A stretch of 64,000 nucleotides of DNA. Origin: Tritrichomonas musculus (Eukaryota > Parabasalia > Tritrichomonadida > Tritrichomonadidae). Shown here piece by piece: positions 52,305 to 63,400 of the stretch (position 1 is the first letter of the stretch; each line of letters starts with the position of its first letter). The notes beneath the pieces are model-generated. The model was given only the letters and a program-made list of their open reading frames with translations, was not told the DNA's origin and made no database searches. The DNA is taken from the NCBI GenBank assembly GCA_039105265.1, contig JAPFFF010000006.1, positions 3,286,001 through 3,350,000 on the forward strand. Reading direction: 5' to 3'. Position numbers and translations under genes: made by a program.

Positions 52305-52737
52305 AATAATTGCGAAAATTTTAATTAAACGGTTATGCTCAATTTTAGGCCAATTAAAGAAAAAATTTAAAATATTGGCCATTTCATTGTTTTTATTATA
52401 CATATGAATAAGTAAAACATTTCTTAGACATACTAATAAGCTGCTTTTTTTTTTATTTTTATTTTTAAATATTTACAATTATTTATATATTAAGATCATT
52501 TCCATTTCATGATCTTGTGCAAATTTCATAAATTTAAAATTTTCATATTAATAACAGCATATTGGTTAACGTTCTTTGATATTTATGCAAATGCTTTTTT
52601 ATATTCATTTTTAATTCTATTATCTTCTATAATCAACATTATTTGGTAATATCAAATCTTTTAAAACCTCAATACCGATTGATGCTTTTGCTCTTAAAAC
52701 AATCTCTTATTTTTCATTTTTATATGGAAAGCATAAC
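52305..52737. other. Intergenic, AT-rich
   Basis: About 430 bp without a gene, ending at the target-site duplication of the second 151-bp element. Confidence 0.35.
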
Positions 52738-52888
52738 TATCCCTTTCGGCCGTATGCCGTAATTGAAGATTTTTTTATGTAAAGTATTCAAAAAGTTGCA
52801 CTTTTGCCGTGTGCCGTAGAAATTTTGTAAAATAAACTATTCAATGAACGACCAAATAGCCGTATTTTACAAAACCGCCGAAGGGCTA
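52738..52888 (-). mobile_element. 151-bp MULE-type MITE, copy 2
   Basis: This is the reverse complement of 44755-44905. It has the same length and no difference that I can find by eye. It is flanked by AAGCATAAC (52729-52737) and AAGTATAAC (52889-52897), a 9-bp target duplication with one change. Its edge is only 75 bp from the start codon of the UBR/ankyrin gene, so it sits in that gene's promoter region. Confidence 0.75.
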
Positions 52889-52933
52889 AAGTATAACTTT
52901 TCAATGGAAAATTTTAAAAAACTTTTTCAATTA

Positions 52934-52939
52934 TCATTC
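52934..52939 (+). promoter_or_regulatory. Possible initiator (Inr) of the UBR/ankyrin gene
   Basis: TCATTC fits TCA-Py-(T/A) and lies 24 bases before the ATG, between the MITE and the gene. Confidence 0.3.
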
Positions 52940-52962
52940 AAATAAAATTTTCCCAATTTTGC

Positions 52963-55164
52963 ATGTTTAGCGATTTTTTTAATGTTAATGATAATTTAAT
53001 CACCTTGCGAGAATTCCAAAATAAAACTCTAAAAATATATAACCAAGATTCTTGTTTTGTCGTTTTGAGAGATGTTGCAGACGCTGCTAGTTTTTTAATC
53101 AGAACAATTTTAGATGATGATCCAGAAATCGAGTTTATTACAGTCAATCTTGAAGATGAATTTAATGATTTTTTTTTAATTTCAGATTATCTTAATAGAA
53201 AATTAATTCGAATCAACAGTGATAACAAAATATTTTTAAAACAAGCTTCAGAATTTTTTCAAATATCATCACTTATTCTTAAAATCGAAGAATTCGAAGA
53301 TCACTTTGAAAAAATGACTAAAAATGAAAATATTACTGCTCTCGAGACTTATGATTCAATCATTTGTAGTATTACAGAAAAAAATTACCAATGCATTGCT
53401 GAAAATATGTCATTTTTCAGTTTTATTGATGAAAACGATCCTGATTCTGATTACGAAATTTTCGGAAATATTATTTTAAAGTTTATTCTTAATAATTATC
53501 TTTCCGCTCCTTTATTATTAAAATTTGTTAAACTTCTTAACCAAAAGAAAGTTTCAAACACCATAGTAAATCTTGCATATAAAATTAAACAAGCATCAGT
53601 CAAAAAATACATTTTTCAAGTACTTGCTGATACAGGAATAGCCACAAATTTGCAATTTTACAATTTCGGAGATGAAACAGCATATAAACGGCTGTATGGA
53701 AATAGTTTATTAGAATTTGATAATGATGATGTTTGGGTTGATAAATCGCTTCTGCAATTTATAGAAAATGCTAATGATATCCGGAAAGAAATTGAAGATT
53801 ATGATATCAAAGACAGGATGTCCCAAAAAATTGATAAAAAGGAGGACGATCAAATAACTCAGAAAAAGTCATTTATTACTTCCTTCTTGAAGAAAAGTGA
53901 AGAAACCAAAGAAATAACAATGCCAAGATTTTGCGAAATCTGCCTAAATTTGAGAAGAAAAGGTGTCAATCCATCCGCTATTTGTAGTGCAATTAGAGAA
54001 GATGATGTTGATTCTTTTCAAAGGATATCTGCCAACGATAGTCTATTCAAATTTAACTCAAAAGTACCATTTTCACGATTTGAGTCCAAATCACTTCTTA
54101 TTCGCTGCAGCTTAGCAGAATATGCAGCATTTTTTGGTTCAATAAAATGTTTCAAATATATTCTATTGAATTATGATCGTAATTCCACTTTTTCTGAAAG
54201 CGAGAAAAATATTGTGAAATACGCCATTGCTGGTAGAAACATCGAAATCATTCGTTTATGTGAACAAAATGGTTGCTCTTTTGACAGTTACGCATTAAAA
54301 TGCTGCATCAAGTTCAGAAATTCAGAAATTTTTGAATGGATCATAATGAATAAGGTTCAGCTCTATGGAATGAATATGGGATGCACAATAAACATAACAG
54401 GAAGACGTTACGTGAAGCAGCCTTGGTTTGAGTGCTCAAAATGCAATCTTACTCGACCTTATGGATGCTGTCTGTACTGTGCAACGCACTGCCACAAGAA
54501 TCATCAACTTATATCTCGTGGTTCACTGACAGCATACTGCGACTGTAGTGTCAGAAACGAAGGCGAGCGTTATTGTCAGGGAATGGCGAAAGTTATCTGC
54601 AAAAAAGAAAATGAAACTGGCAATGAAAACAACAATAATAATGATAATGATAATATAGATGCGAATCACAATGATGCTAATGGTAATAATGATAATAACA
54701 ATTTGAATAATGACGATTTTGATAACGATGATGACTATGATAATGTAGAAGATGACGTAGTAAACTCTGATTGGGAGGTAGTAAATGATCTTATTCCTGT
54801 ACATTACCACGGATCTGATATGGTGAAGCACCTCGACCTCCTGAGTCTCTGTCAAGTTGATTATCTCGTTTATGCATGCATTAGACACCATAACTACAGC
54901 GCACTACACCGGCTAATCGAACTTGGAGCAAATCTTAAAGAAATGAGTCCAAAGTTTTTCATGATGGCAACACCAACCAACAATGTACGACTCGCAAAAC
55001 TTGCTATTATTCTCGGAAAACCTGAGTCAGGCAATAAATGCGTCTATGACACTTTTCCAAAATCAATGGATGAAGCTGACATGAGTAGACAAATGAAAAG
55101 GCTCGGAGCTGAAGCTATGAAAAAGCAGATAATCAATATAGAAAAAAATTGTACCATATGCTAA
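52963..55164 (+). CDS. DUF3447/ankyrin protein with an inserted UBR-type zinc finger
   Basis: The 733-residue protein has an N-terminal half (to about 330) of trichomonad DUF3447-type helical sequence. Ankyrin-like repeats follow (LAEYAAFFGSIKCFKYILLN, VKYAIAGRNIEIIRLCEQNG). Residues 474-545 form a UBR box: C474, then WFECSKCNLTRPYGCCLYC, CHKNH and YCDCSVRNEGERYC. The Cys/His spacing fits the N-degron-binding zinc finger of UBR4/UBR5-type proteins. An Asn/Asp-rich linker (about 555-600) leads to more ankyrin-like sequence (LVYACIRHHNYSALHRLIEL). The tail CTIC is a possible CaaX-like end. No RING or HECT domain is seen. From the UBR box onward the DNA is distinctly richer in G+C than the first half, suggesting fusion of two origins. 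It is probably an N-degron or ubiquitin-pathway adaptor. Confidence 0.75.
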   Translation: MFSDFFNVNDNLITLREFQNKTLKIYNQDSCFVVLRDVADAASFLIRTILDDDPEIEFITVNLEDEFNDFFLISDYLNRKLIRINSDNKIFLKQASEFFQISSLILKIEEFEDHFEKMTKNENITALETYDSIICSITEKNYQCIAENMSFFSFIDENDPDSDYEIFGNIILKFILNNYLSAPLLLKFVKLLNQKKVSNTIVNLAYKIKQASVKKYIFQVLADTGIATNLQFYNFGDETAYKRLYGNSLLEFDNDDVWVDKSLLQFIENANDIRKEIEDYDIKDRMSQKIDKKEDDQITQKKSFITSFLKKSEETKEITMPRFCEICLNLRRKGVNPSAICSAIREDDVDSFQRISANDSLFKFNSKVPFSRFESKSLLIRCSLAEYAAFFGSIKCFKYILLNYDRNSTFSESEKNIVKYAIAGRNIEIIRLCEQNGCSFDSYALKCCIKFRNSEIFEWIIMNKVQLYGMNMGCTINITGRRYVKQPWFECSKCNLTRPYGCCLYCATHCHKNHQLISRGSLTAYCDCSVRNEGERYCQGMAKVICKKENETGNENNNNNDNDNIDANHNDANGNNDNNNLNNDDFDNDDDYDNVEDDVVNSDWEVVNDLIPVHYHGSDMVKHLDLLSLCQVDYLVYACIRHHNYSALHRLIELGANLKEMSPKFFMMATPTNNVRLAKLAIILGKPESGNKCVYDTFPKSMDEADMSRQMKRLGAEAMKKQIINIEKNCTIC

Positions 55165-55450
55165 TATTTATTAATAATTGATATCATAATTTGTAAAATT
55201 CATTTTTTTTCCTTTTTTGTTAATAAATTATATATGTATTGGCTATTTTGTTTATTTATTATTTAAGTGTGTATGCTCAAAGATGATTTGTTTTTCGTTG
55301 AAAAACTTTTCGGGATGTATTTGTTCAAAGAAAAATTCACTGTTTTCATTGTATATTTTATGTAAATAATAAACATTTCATTTATAATGAAATCAGAATA
55401 ATATACAATAATATGGCATATTTTTATTTAAATAAAATATCAAAATTATA

Positions 55451-57577
55451 TTAAAACAAATTTAATAGATCATCATTGTTTGATGATTTGTTCTGTTGTT
55501 GAGGCTGCGAAGGACCCAAAGTTAAACCACCATTTACAGTACGAGGAATTCTTTGCGGACTCTGATTCTGTTGATTTTGATTCTGATATGTAGTAGGTGA
55601 ACCAAAAGGAGAAAATGAATTAAAATCATTACTTAAGTTTGACTGTTGACTTTGATTCGTCATATTAAAGTTAGAATTGAAGGATGGAGTTGAATTCAAA
55701 TTAAAACTGTTACTCTGACTTGGAGATGCTAAAGGCGATGTCATTTTAATATCTGATGCAAATGATGCATCTAAACTATTGTTAGAATTCATTTGATTTG
55801 TTTGACTTCTTTGATTTGGATTAGAAATTGGTTGTCGAGGTGGTGTAGGTGGTGCAGTTTGCACAGGCTTTGGCTTCAGTGCTTCCAATTCAGCATCAGT
55901 TGGTTTATCAATTGGACGGTCGAGTGATGATGCTGATTTGTACATCGTGATAGCATTCGCCATCCAAGCACAGATTCTCTTTTGAACATACAATTCACAA
56001 TTTGGCGATGCTGCTACTGTTGCTGCAACTTGAACCGCTCTTGCCATTATATTTTTATTTGATGCTTTTTTGAGAGATGCGATAATCTCATACATAGCTT
56101 CGGAGACGGATGGCGAACCTGAATGCTTCTTCCAGCTCTTAAATACACGTGGAAACTGTTCACGAAGGAATGCATCATTGTCAGCGACACTCATACATGC
56201 TGCAATTGATTTAAATGTTTGAGAGGTTATTTGGTCATCAGTTGTTGAATTAGCTAAATCTACTAATTTTGGTATTAAAACTGTTCTAACTGATGTTTCA
56301 TTGATAGATTTAACAATTTCTGGAAGACGTTTTAAACATTCTTTCTGAACTTGTTCGTTATCTGATTGAATTGCTTGGAATATGATTGGATATACGCAAT
56401 CGTTATGCAAACTTTTCTCTGTTTTGGCGAGAATAAGAGGAATTGATTGAAGTAATGCGATTGAAATGTGCGGTGGATCTTTAACTGCTGTTAAAAATGA
56501 AATTTTCTTAAAGACTTCCTCAGTGAATTCACTAACAGAAAATTTTTCAGAAACAGAAAAAATTGTTCCCAATAAAACTGGCGCGAATCGAGGGTCTGAC
56601 TTACATTCTGCGATTAAGATTGGTAATATTTTTGCTTTAGTCATCATTGGTGAAAAATTGTGTATCGCTGTTGCTAATCCTTTGAAAAAACCAAATTTAT
56701 CTTTCGGATCTTTGGCTATGATTAAATCAAGATAACGAAGAACTTTAATTGGAATAGTTTGAAACGGTTCTTGCGAAATAAGATTTTCGACACTTGGTCT
56801 TTGAAGCGGTGATGCATTAAAACATTGTCCCATGATAATCGAAAATTGTTCTGATACTTTTAATGCATAAATACTTGGATCAACTGTAGAATCAAATTCG
56901 TTCATATATTTTATTTTTCGTAGTTTGCTAGATGTTAACATTTCATATAAGATACAACAAAATGAAAAAACATCACTCTGTGGATAACCTTCTTTGTTAA
57001 TTACTACCTCTGGCGCTGTGTAGTTAATATCTGGCATTGTTGGGTCAATTTTAAAGAGAGGAAATGGCATTTGTGTTTGTCCTTGCGAAGACATCTGAAT
57101 AGACCAATCAAAATTAAATATTTTAACACCTAAAGTTTCATTTAAATATATTGCTGATGGCGTAAGTCCCATGTGAAGCATTTTGGCTCCGTTATGAATA
57201 AATGATAAACCATCCAAAATTTGATAACTGATATAACTACAATCAGTAACATCCATACTTCCAATGAGAGTAGTTAAACATGATGAAACTGGCTCTGATG
57301 AAAATGCGAGGTTAGAAACACTATCTTGAATTTGTAAAATCTTTAAAATTCGCGGATGAATAACTTTTTGCACTATTTTAAGTCCATTTAAATACCCTTG
57401 TAAACAAGGATTCTGTAATGACGGGTCTGGAATTAGTTCACTTAATAATTGCGAATCAATTTTCCAGAGACAAACACGCTGATTATTTATTCTCGATATT
57501 GCTGAATGAACCTTCCAACAGCCTGATGAAAAAATATAAGTTACTTTGTCATAATTTGATGAAATACCTGGACCCAT
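55451..57577 (-). CDS. SCYL2-like pseudokinase with HEAT repeats and clathrin box
   Basis: The 708-residue protein follows the SCYL architecture. Residues about 10-270 are a kinase fold with lost catalysis: HMGLTP replaces H-R-D-L, and NFDWS replaces D-F-G. The ATP Lys position (LWK) and APEVV remain. Residues about 280-540 are HEAT-type helices (ECLKRLPEIVKSINETSVRT). The last 140 residues are Asn/Gln/Ser/Pro-rich, with SPFGSP-type endocytic-like motifs, and end in DDLLNLF, a near-consensus clathrin box (L-hydrophobic-x-hydrophobic). SCYL2/CVAK104 binds clathrin and AP complexes in traffic between trans-Golgi, endosomes and plasma membrane, and the terminal box supports the same role here. 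Convergent with the UBR/ankyrin gene, 286 bp apart. Confidence 0.85.
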   Translation of the reverse strand: MGPGISSNYDKVTYIFSSGCWKVHSAISRINNQRVCLWKIDSQLLSELIPDPSLQNPCLQGYLNGLKIVQKVIHPRILKILQIQDSVSNLAFSSEPVSSCLTTLIGSMDVTDCSYISYQILDGLSFIHNGAKMLHMGLTPSAIYLNETLGVKIFNFDWSIQMSSQGQTQMPFPLFKIDPTMPDINYTAPEVVINKEGYPQSDVFSFCCILYEMLTSSKLRKIKYMNEFDSTVDPSIYALKVSEQFSIIMGQCFNASPLQRPSVENLISQEPFQTIPIKVLRYLDLIIAKDPKDKFGFFKGLATAIHNFSPMMTKAKILPILIAECKSDPRFAPVLLGTIFSVSEKFSVSEFTEEVFKKISFLTAVKDPPHISIALLQSIPLILAKTEKSLHNDCVYPIIFQAIQSDNEQVQKECLKRLPEIVKSINETSVRTVLIPKLVDLANSTTDDQITSQTFKSIAACMSVADNDAFLREQFPRVFKSWKKHSGSPSVSEAMYEIIASLKKASNKNIMARAVQVAATVAASPNCELYVQKRICAWMANAITMYKSASSLDRPIDKPTDAELEALKPKPVQTAPPTPPRQPISNPNQRSQTNQMNSNNSLDASFASDIKMTSPLASPSQSNSFNLNSTPSFNSNFNMTNQSQQSNLSNDFNSFSPFGSPTTYQNQNQQNQSPQRIPRTVNGGLTLGPSQPQQQNKSSNNDDLLNLF

Positions 57578-58832
57578 TTTGATATTTTTACATCACATTT
57601 CAAATTCGCATTTCGATTTCTTTTTTTTATCAAATTTGGTTTTTAAAAGAATATATCACAGAAAATATAAATTATAAATACAAAAACCCAAAAATATTAC
57701 ATTTATCTGGATTAATTATCAGTAAATTCATATTTGATTGAAATCTCATTTAATTGAATTGCCATATTGAATATTTTGACTATACATTGAATTTTATTCG
57801 TTTTTTTATAGAAAAGAATATTTGTATAATATCTTCGTATATTCTTTTATTTTTTTATTAATATTTAAGTTTATAAAAATATAATATTATAATAGTGAAA
57901 AATATACATATATAAATGAATAAAAAAAAATTCATTTTATTACCACCTAAAAAAAAATAAAGAAAGAAATAGAAAGAAAGATAAGATAAAACACTTATAA
58001 TATCAATAGCTTACAAAGAATATCAATTCATTGTTTTTGATAATTCATCAATAAATATGATCCATTAATATCTTAAACAAAATCGGATATCAAGAGGTTT
58101 TTCTATATATTATCTCGATGAAATCGATGATATCAGAATTACTTATAATATTATATATTTTGAATTACACCCAAAGATATAGATATCATTAGAAATCGTT
58201 TTGAAAAGCTTTCAATAAAATGGTTTTTCAAAGTAAATTCGGAAATCAAATTGACCAAAGTATAAATGAGTATCAACAATTCGTTAATCAATTTATTAGT
58301 GCCAGATTGCAATTAAATCTCATTAAAGAACTTTCACTTGAATAGGTGAAGGTATTAAATATAAACACAAAATCATTTCGAAAATGTTTGAAAATCATGA
58401 ATCAAAGATAAATAACGTTAAAAAATATTTTTCTAAAATGCTTATTTCAATCATTCATAAAAAATAGAAAATATTTTTAAAATTATTAAGTATTTTTTTC
58501 TTTAATGATAAAATAAATTCAATTGTCATTATTAATATTAAAATATAAAAATAAAAGTGTAAATATACTAAGCCAAAACGTAAAAGCATTCGAAAAAATT
58601 TGAGGTATATTGTATAAAAGGTTCATTGAATTTTTGAAAAAATAATTTTATTATTATCTCAATTCAATATTTCAATTTGAATATAATAATTGAAAACATT
58701 GAATAAATATAAAAAATATAATTTTATAAAAAGTTAAAGATAATAAAAATTGAGAAAGATAAATTACATAAAAATTTTTTTTGGAATTCGTAATGAGAGA
58801 CTGTATTATCATATCATTTTTAATTAAATCTA
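57578..58832. other. AT-rich intergenic stretch between divergent genes
   Basis: About 1.25 kb with no credible gene. A-rich purine tracts (GAAAGAAA repeats at about 57955-57985) are the only local feature. Confidence 0.4.
58814..58819 (+). promoter_or_regulatory. Possible initiator (Inr) of the metacaspase-like gene
   Basis: TCATTT, 14 bases before the ATG, fits the trichomonad initiator and the usual short 5'-UTR. Confidence 0.4.
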
Positions 58833-59684
58833 ATGGAAGATCGTTCAACATTTGTCGACAAACCAGACAAAGATCAAAAACACCCACACTTTGAGCATCG
58901 TACAGCCAAGATGTACAAGAAAAACAATGAATTCTCTGAAAAGAAATTCCAACGTGTTAGGCATGTTTCAAACAAGAAAGATCTTGTTAGTTCATTAAAA
59001 AGAATTGCCAAATGCTTAAACACTACAAACATATCAGAAGTTCCAACCGAAGGACTTCAAAAAGTTTGCCTTCTTTTGATCAACAATTATGAACATGATA
59101 AGCATGATCCAAAAGTCGGACCATTGAACGATGCATATCTCTTTGGTCTTCATCATCATCGTCTTGGCTTCAAAGTATTCTTCCTTCGTAACTGCGGTTG
59201 CCAACAATTCACACAATTCTTTGAATTGTTCTTAAAGTACACATTACAACAGTTAACCGTTTTCTACTCCGGAAGAGATTCAATTATTAATGGCAGCCAC
59301 GGAATTGAATTCGAAGATAACACAATCTCCAGCACAGAACTCGGAAAAATAGTCGCTGATAACTACAATGGACGCTGCAAGGCTCTCTTGGTCTCTGACT
59401 GTACAGCAGGAGGATCAGTTTTCGATATCTCATCTGTTCCAAACAACTCAGATTTGATTTTACTTTCCGTCAACAAGTCAACTGACCCAGACTCAAAAGA
59501 AGGAAGAAGGTCTCATGGCATTTTCACATATTACCTCTGCAAAGTTTTCAACGAATGTCCAAACATCACACCAAATAGACTTTGTGAGAGGATGAACGCT
59601 TACATTGAACGTTTCAACACATCATTCAATTGCCAAGTCACAAAACCAGGAGAAGAAGATCAACCAATCTACAGCACAGAATAA
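58833..59684 (+). CDS. Metacaspase-like protein (clan CD, C14), catalytic His missing
   Basis: The 283-residue protein has a caspase-fold core at about residues 75-260: VCLLLINNYEHD (first strand), then DAYLFGLHHHRLGFKVFFL, LTVFYSGRDS (142-150), and ALLVSDCTAGGSVFDI (184-199). The Cys position is kept (Cys190, S-D-C-T-A-G-G-S for the usual D-C-C-H-S-G-S). The catalytic His of Y-S-G-H-G is Arg148. Histidines nearby (NGSHGIEF) could hardly replace it. The later SKEGRRSHGIFTYYLCKVF is also typical of the group. It is therefore probably a proteolytically dead, regulatory homologue. Codon use is richer in C-ending codons than in most neighbours, hinting at good expression. There is no prodomain, signal or transmembrane segment. 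Confidence 0.78.
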   Translation: MEDRSTFVDKPDKDQKHPHFEHRTAKMYKKNNEFSEKKFQRVRHVSNKKDLVSSLKRIAKCLNTTNISEVPTEGLQKVCLLLINNYEHDKHDPKVGPLNDAYLFGLHHHRLGFKVFFLRNCGCQQFTQFFELFLKYTLQQLTVFYSGRDSIINGSHGIEFEDNTISSTELGKIVADNYNGRCKALLVSDCTAGGSVFDISSVPNNSDLILLSVNKSTDPDSKEGRRSHGIFTYYLCKVFNECPNITPNRLCERMNAYIERFNTSFNCQVTKPGEEDQPIYSTE

Positions 59685-60495
59685 ATTATCTATCTTACTC
59701 ATGAATACATTTAACTTAAATAAAAGTTAAATTTTTTTAAAAAAAAAATAATATCTTGTTTTTTTATCAATGCTTTTTAATTTAATTTTGTTTTATACTT
59801 ATTATTTGATGTTATAATTACTATTTCTCCTTTGCTTATTATTTGCATACTCATTGATCACTAACAATAAACTCTAATTTCAAAAACTTTTCAATTCTTA
59901 TTGATTTATGGAATATTAACTATTAATAAACATCAATCTTGAAATAGAATTCAAATTTCAGCAATATCTTTTGGTACTTTGAGATAGAGAATAATTTGTA
60001 ATTAATCTAAAGTTTAAATTAATCAATTTTTTAATCAATTTTTATAAATATAATAAGTTTATCACTAATATATAATATTTTAATACTATGATGTCAATTA
60101 TTTATGTCAACAATTTATTTATATTATTTAATTACGAAATTTATTAGAAAACCTTTTACTATTTGCGTGAAAAAATGGTAGTTACTCCATAACACATGTA
60201 ATTTAGCTCATTTATTTTCAATAAAAGTCAATTATTAATAATAAAAAAGAATAGTATGACAATTTGTTATACAATAAAAATTAATATTTTAAAGCAATGT
60301 TATATGATTTATAATTTAAATTTAAACTTCATTAAACTCAAATTATATTAAAATAATTAAATTTTATGAAAAATAGAATTTTATTCAATTTTTGCATAAT
60401 TTTCTCTCAATCATGATCTTTTTAATATAACTTTTTGAGAGAATATTTTCAAAGTCAATTATAAACTTTTTGGGAGCAATTTTAAAATTTTTAAA
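59685..60495. other. AT-rich intergenic stretch
   Basis: About 810 bp without a gene, repeat or RNA that I can support. Confidence 0.4.
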
Positions 60496-63400
60496 ATGAG
60501 CGTTTTAGAAATTAGAAATAAAATGAACAACATTCAAAATTCTCTTCTGGAATTTCTTGAGGAAGAGTCAGATGCAGAAGATAAATATGAAAATTTCATT
60601 AATTTAATCAGAGAAGAACAATTAATTAATGATGAATATCAAATCAAATCAATAATTCAATTAATAAGCGACATCGGGAACAATCATCAACGGAATCATA
60701 CTTTTATTTCTAAGATTGAGAAACTTTTAAGATATTTGAAACAAGATCTCCAAAATTATATTTCAAATTCAGATTTTTTCGAATATTTCAAGGATAACAA
60801 ACGAATCCTTCTATTTCTTCTTGAAGAAAAAATGATGATATTCGATGAAAACATTTTTTCACGAATTATAAGTGAAAGATTAGATAATATTCTCAATTTT
60901 AAATATTTTCAACCGGAAATCAAACCGTTTCTAACAAAAGAAATCATTGAAAAATACACAAATGAAAGTGTATATTTGAAATATGAAAAAATTATTGAAG
61001 AAATGAGGAAAGAAGTTGAAGAAGATTTCTATGAAAAACGACGAAAGGGAGAAAATGACGATAATTTATGTCAACTGATTCGAAATAACGAAATTGTAGA
61101 ATTTATCAAATTTGTTGAACAATCAAATACGTCACTTAACATTTATATTAAAACATCAAAATATGAAACAAATCAACTTTTGATTGATAATGAAGAAATC
61201 AGTCTGATTGAATATGCTTCATTTTATGGCTCGATCGACATCATCAAATACATGAAAGTGAAACAAATTAAACTGAGAAAATCGATGTGGATTTATGCGA
61301 TTCACAGCAGGAATGCAGAACTGATCCATTTTCTTGAAGAGAATCATGTTTTACCACCAAAAAAAGATTATGATATGATTCTTCGAGAATCGATTAAATG
61401 TCATCACAACGCAATTTCAGACTATATCATTAATAATTTAATTAAAGAAGAAGATCTACAAAATAGCATTGAAAACGATTTTTATAACAATTTTTATCGA
61501 TATGCAGTTGAATATCACAATTATTGCTTTTTCCCGAAAGACATGAAATACAAAAACATGTTTCTTTATTTATACAGATTTAAATATTACACACTTGTGA
61601 AACTTTATTTAACAGATGGAACAATTGATATTGATATAAATACGAGAGTTAAAACAATTACTATTTTAAATAATATTTTTAAATCAAAATCATTCATTAC
61701 ATTCAAATTCAACTTTTTCATGAAATTTGAAAATTATTTTTTGTTAAAGTTTAAATGAAACATTTAATAGGACAGCATTGATTCTTGCAGCAAGAGATGG
61801 TCAATCAGAAATTGTTGAATTATTATTAAGACAAAAAGGAATTAAAGTCAACAGCCAAGACATTTTCAATCACAAGCATTCATGAAATTCAATTCAACTT
61901 TTTTCATGAAATTGACAATTTGAAATATTCCTGGAATTTAAGCCAATCATTTGATGACACAGCGTTGATTTATGCAGCTAAAGGAGGCTACACAGAAATT
62001 GTTGAATTATTATTAAGCCATAAAGACATTGATATCAGCATCAAAAACATTTTAAATTAAAAACATTCATGAAATTTAAATCAAACTTTTTTCATTCAAT
62101 TGAAAATCTAAATAATTCATGGAATTAAAGTCAAATTTTTAATTATACCGCGCTTATTAATGCTATAATAGGAAGCCATATAGAAATTGTTAAATTATTA
62201 TTAAATAAAGGAGGTTCTGATATCATAAATGTCCGTGACATTTAAAATCAAAATTATTTATAACATTCAAATCTAACTTTTTTAATTGGATTTGAAATAA
62301 TGAATGATTTATGGAATTTTAATTGAATTATTAATTGTACACCTTTGATTCTTGCTGCAAATGATAATCGTATAGAAATTGCTGATTTATTATTAAAACA
62401 AGAAGGCATTGATATTAATAGCATCGACATTTTAAATCAAGAACTTTCATGAAATTTGAATTCAACTTTTTTAATAATATTAAAATTCATAATGATTTTT
62501 GGCATTTTAATATAACATTTTAATAAAACGGCATTGATTCATGCAGCAACTAGAGGTCAAGCAAGAATTGTCGAATTATTATTAAAACAAGAATGTATTA
62601 ATATCAACCTCGGAGACATTTAAAATTAAAAGCATTCATGAAATTTAAATCAAACTTTTTTCATTCAATTGAAAATTTAAATAATTCATGGAATTAAAAT
62701 CAAATATTTAATTATACAGCGCTTATCAAAGCTATAATGGGAGGTTATATAAAAATTGTTAAATTATTATTAAATAAAGGAGGTTCTGATATCATAAATG
62801 TCCGTGACATTTAAAATCAAACTCATTTATGATATTTAAATCTAACTTTTTTTCATTGGATTAGAAATAATGAATGATTTATGGAATTTTAATCAAATTA
62901 TTAATCATACACCTTTGATTCTTGCTGCATATCATAATCGTATAGAAATTGTTGATTTATTACTAAAACAAGAAGGCATTGATATTAATAGCTTCGACAT
63001 TTTAAATCAAGAACTTTCATGAAATTTGAATTCAACTTTTTTAATAATATTAAAATTCATAATGATTTTTGGCATTTTAATATAACATTTTAATAATACG
63101 GTATTGATTCATGCAGCAATTGGAGGTTACACCAAAATTGTCAAATTATTATTAAAACAAAAAGGTATTAAAGTCAACCTCATAAACATTTTAAATTAAA
63201 AAAGCATTCATTATATTCAAAACTAATTTTTTTTTTCATCGGATTTAATAATTGAATGTTTTATGGAATTTAAATCGAAAATTTAATGGCACGGCGTTGA
63301 TTGTAGCTTCAGTTTCTGGTTTTAAAGACATCGTTGAATTATTATTAAGCCATGAAGGCATTAAAGTCAACACACAAAACATTGAAAATTAAAAACATTC

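Noticed and set aside
44755-52888. An 8-kb composite transposon bounded by the two 151-bp elements
   Set aside because: Each 151-bp copy has its own different 9-bp target duplication, so they inserted separately.
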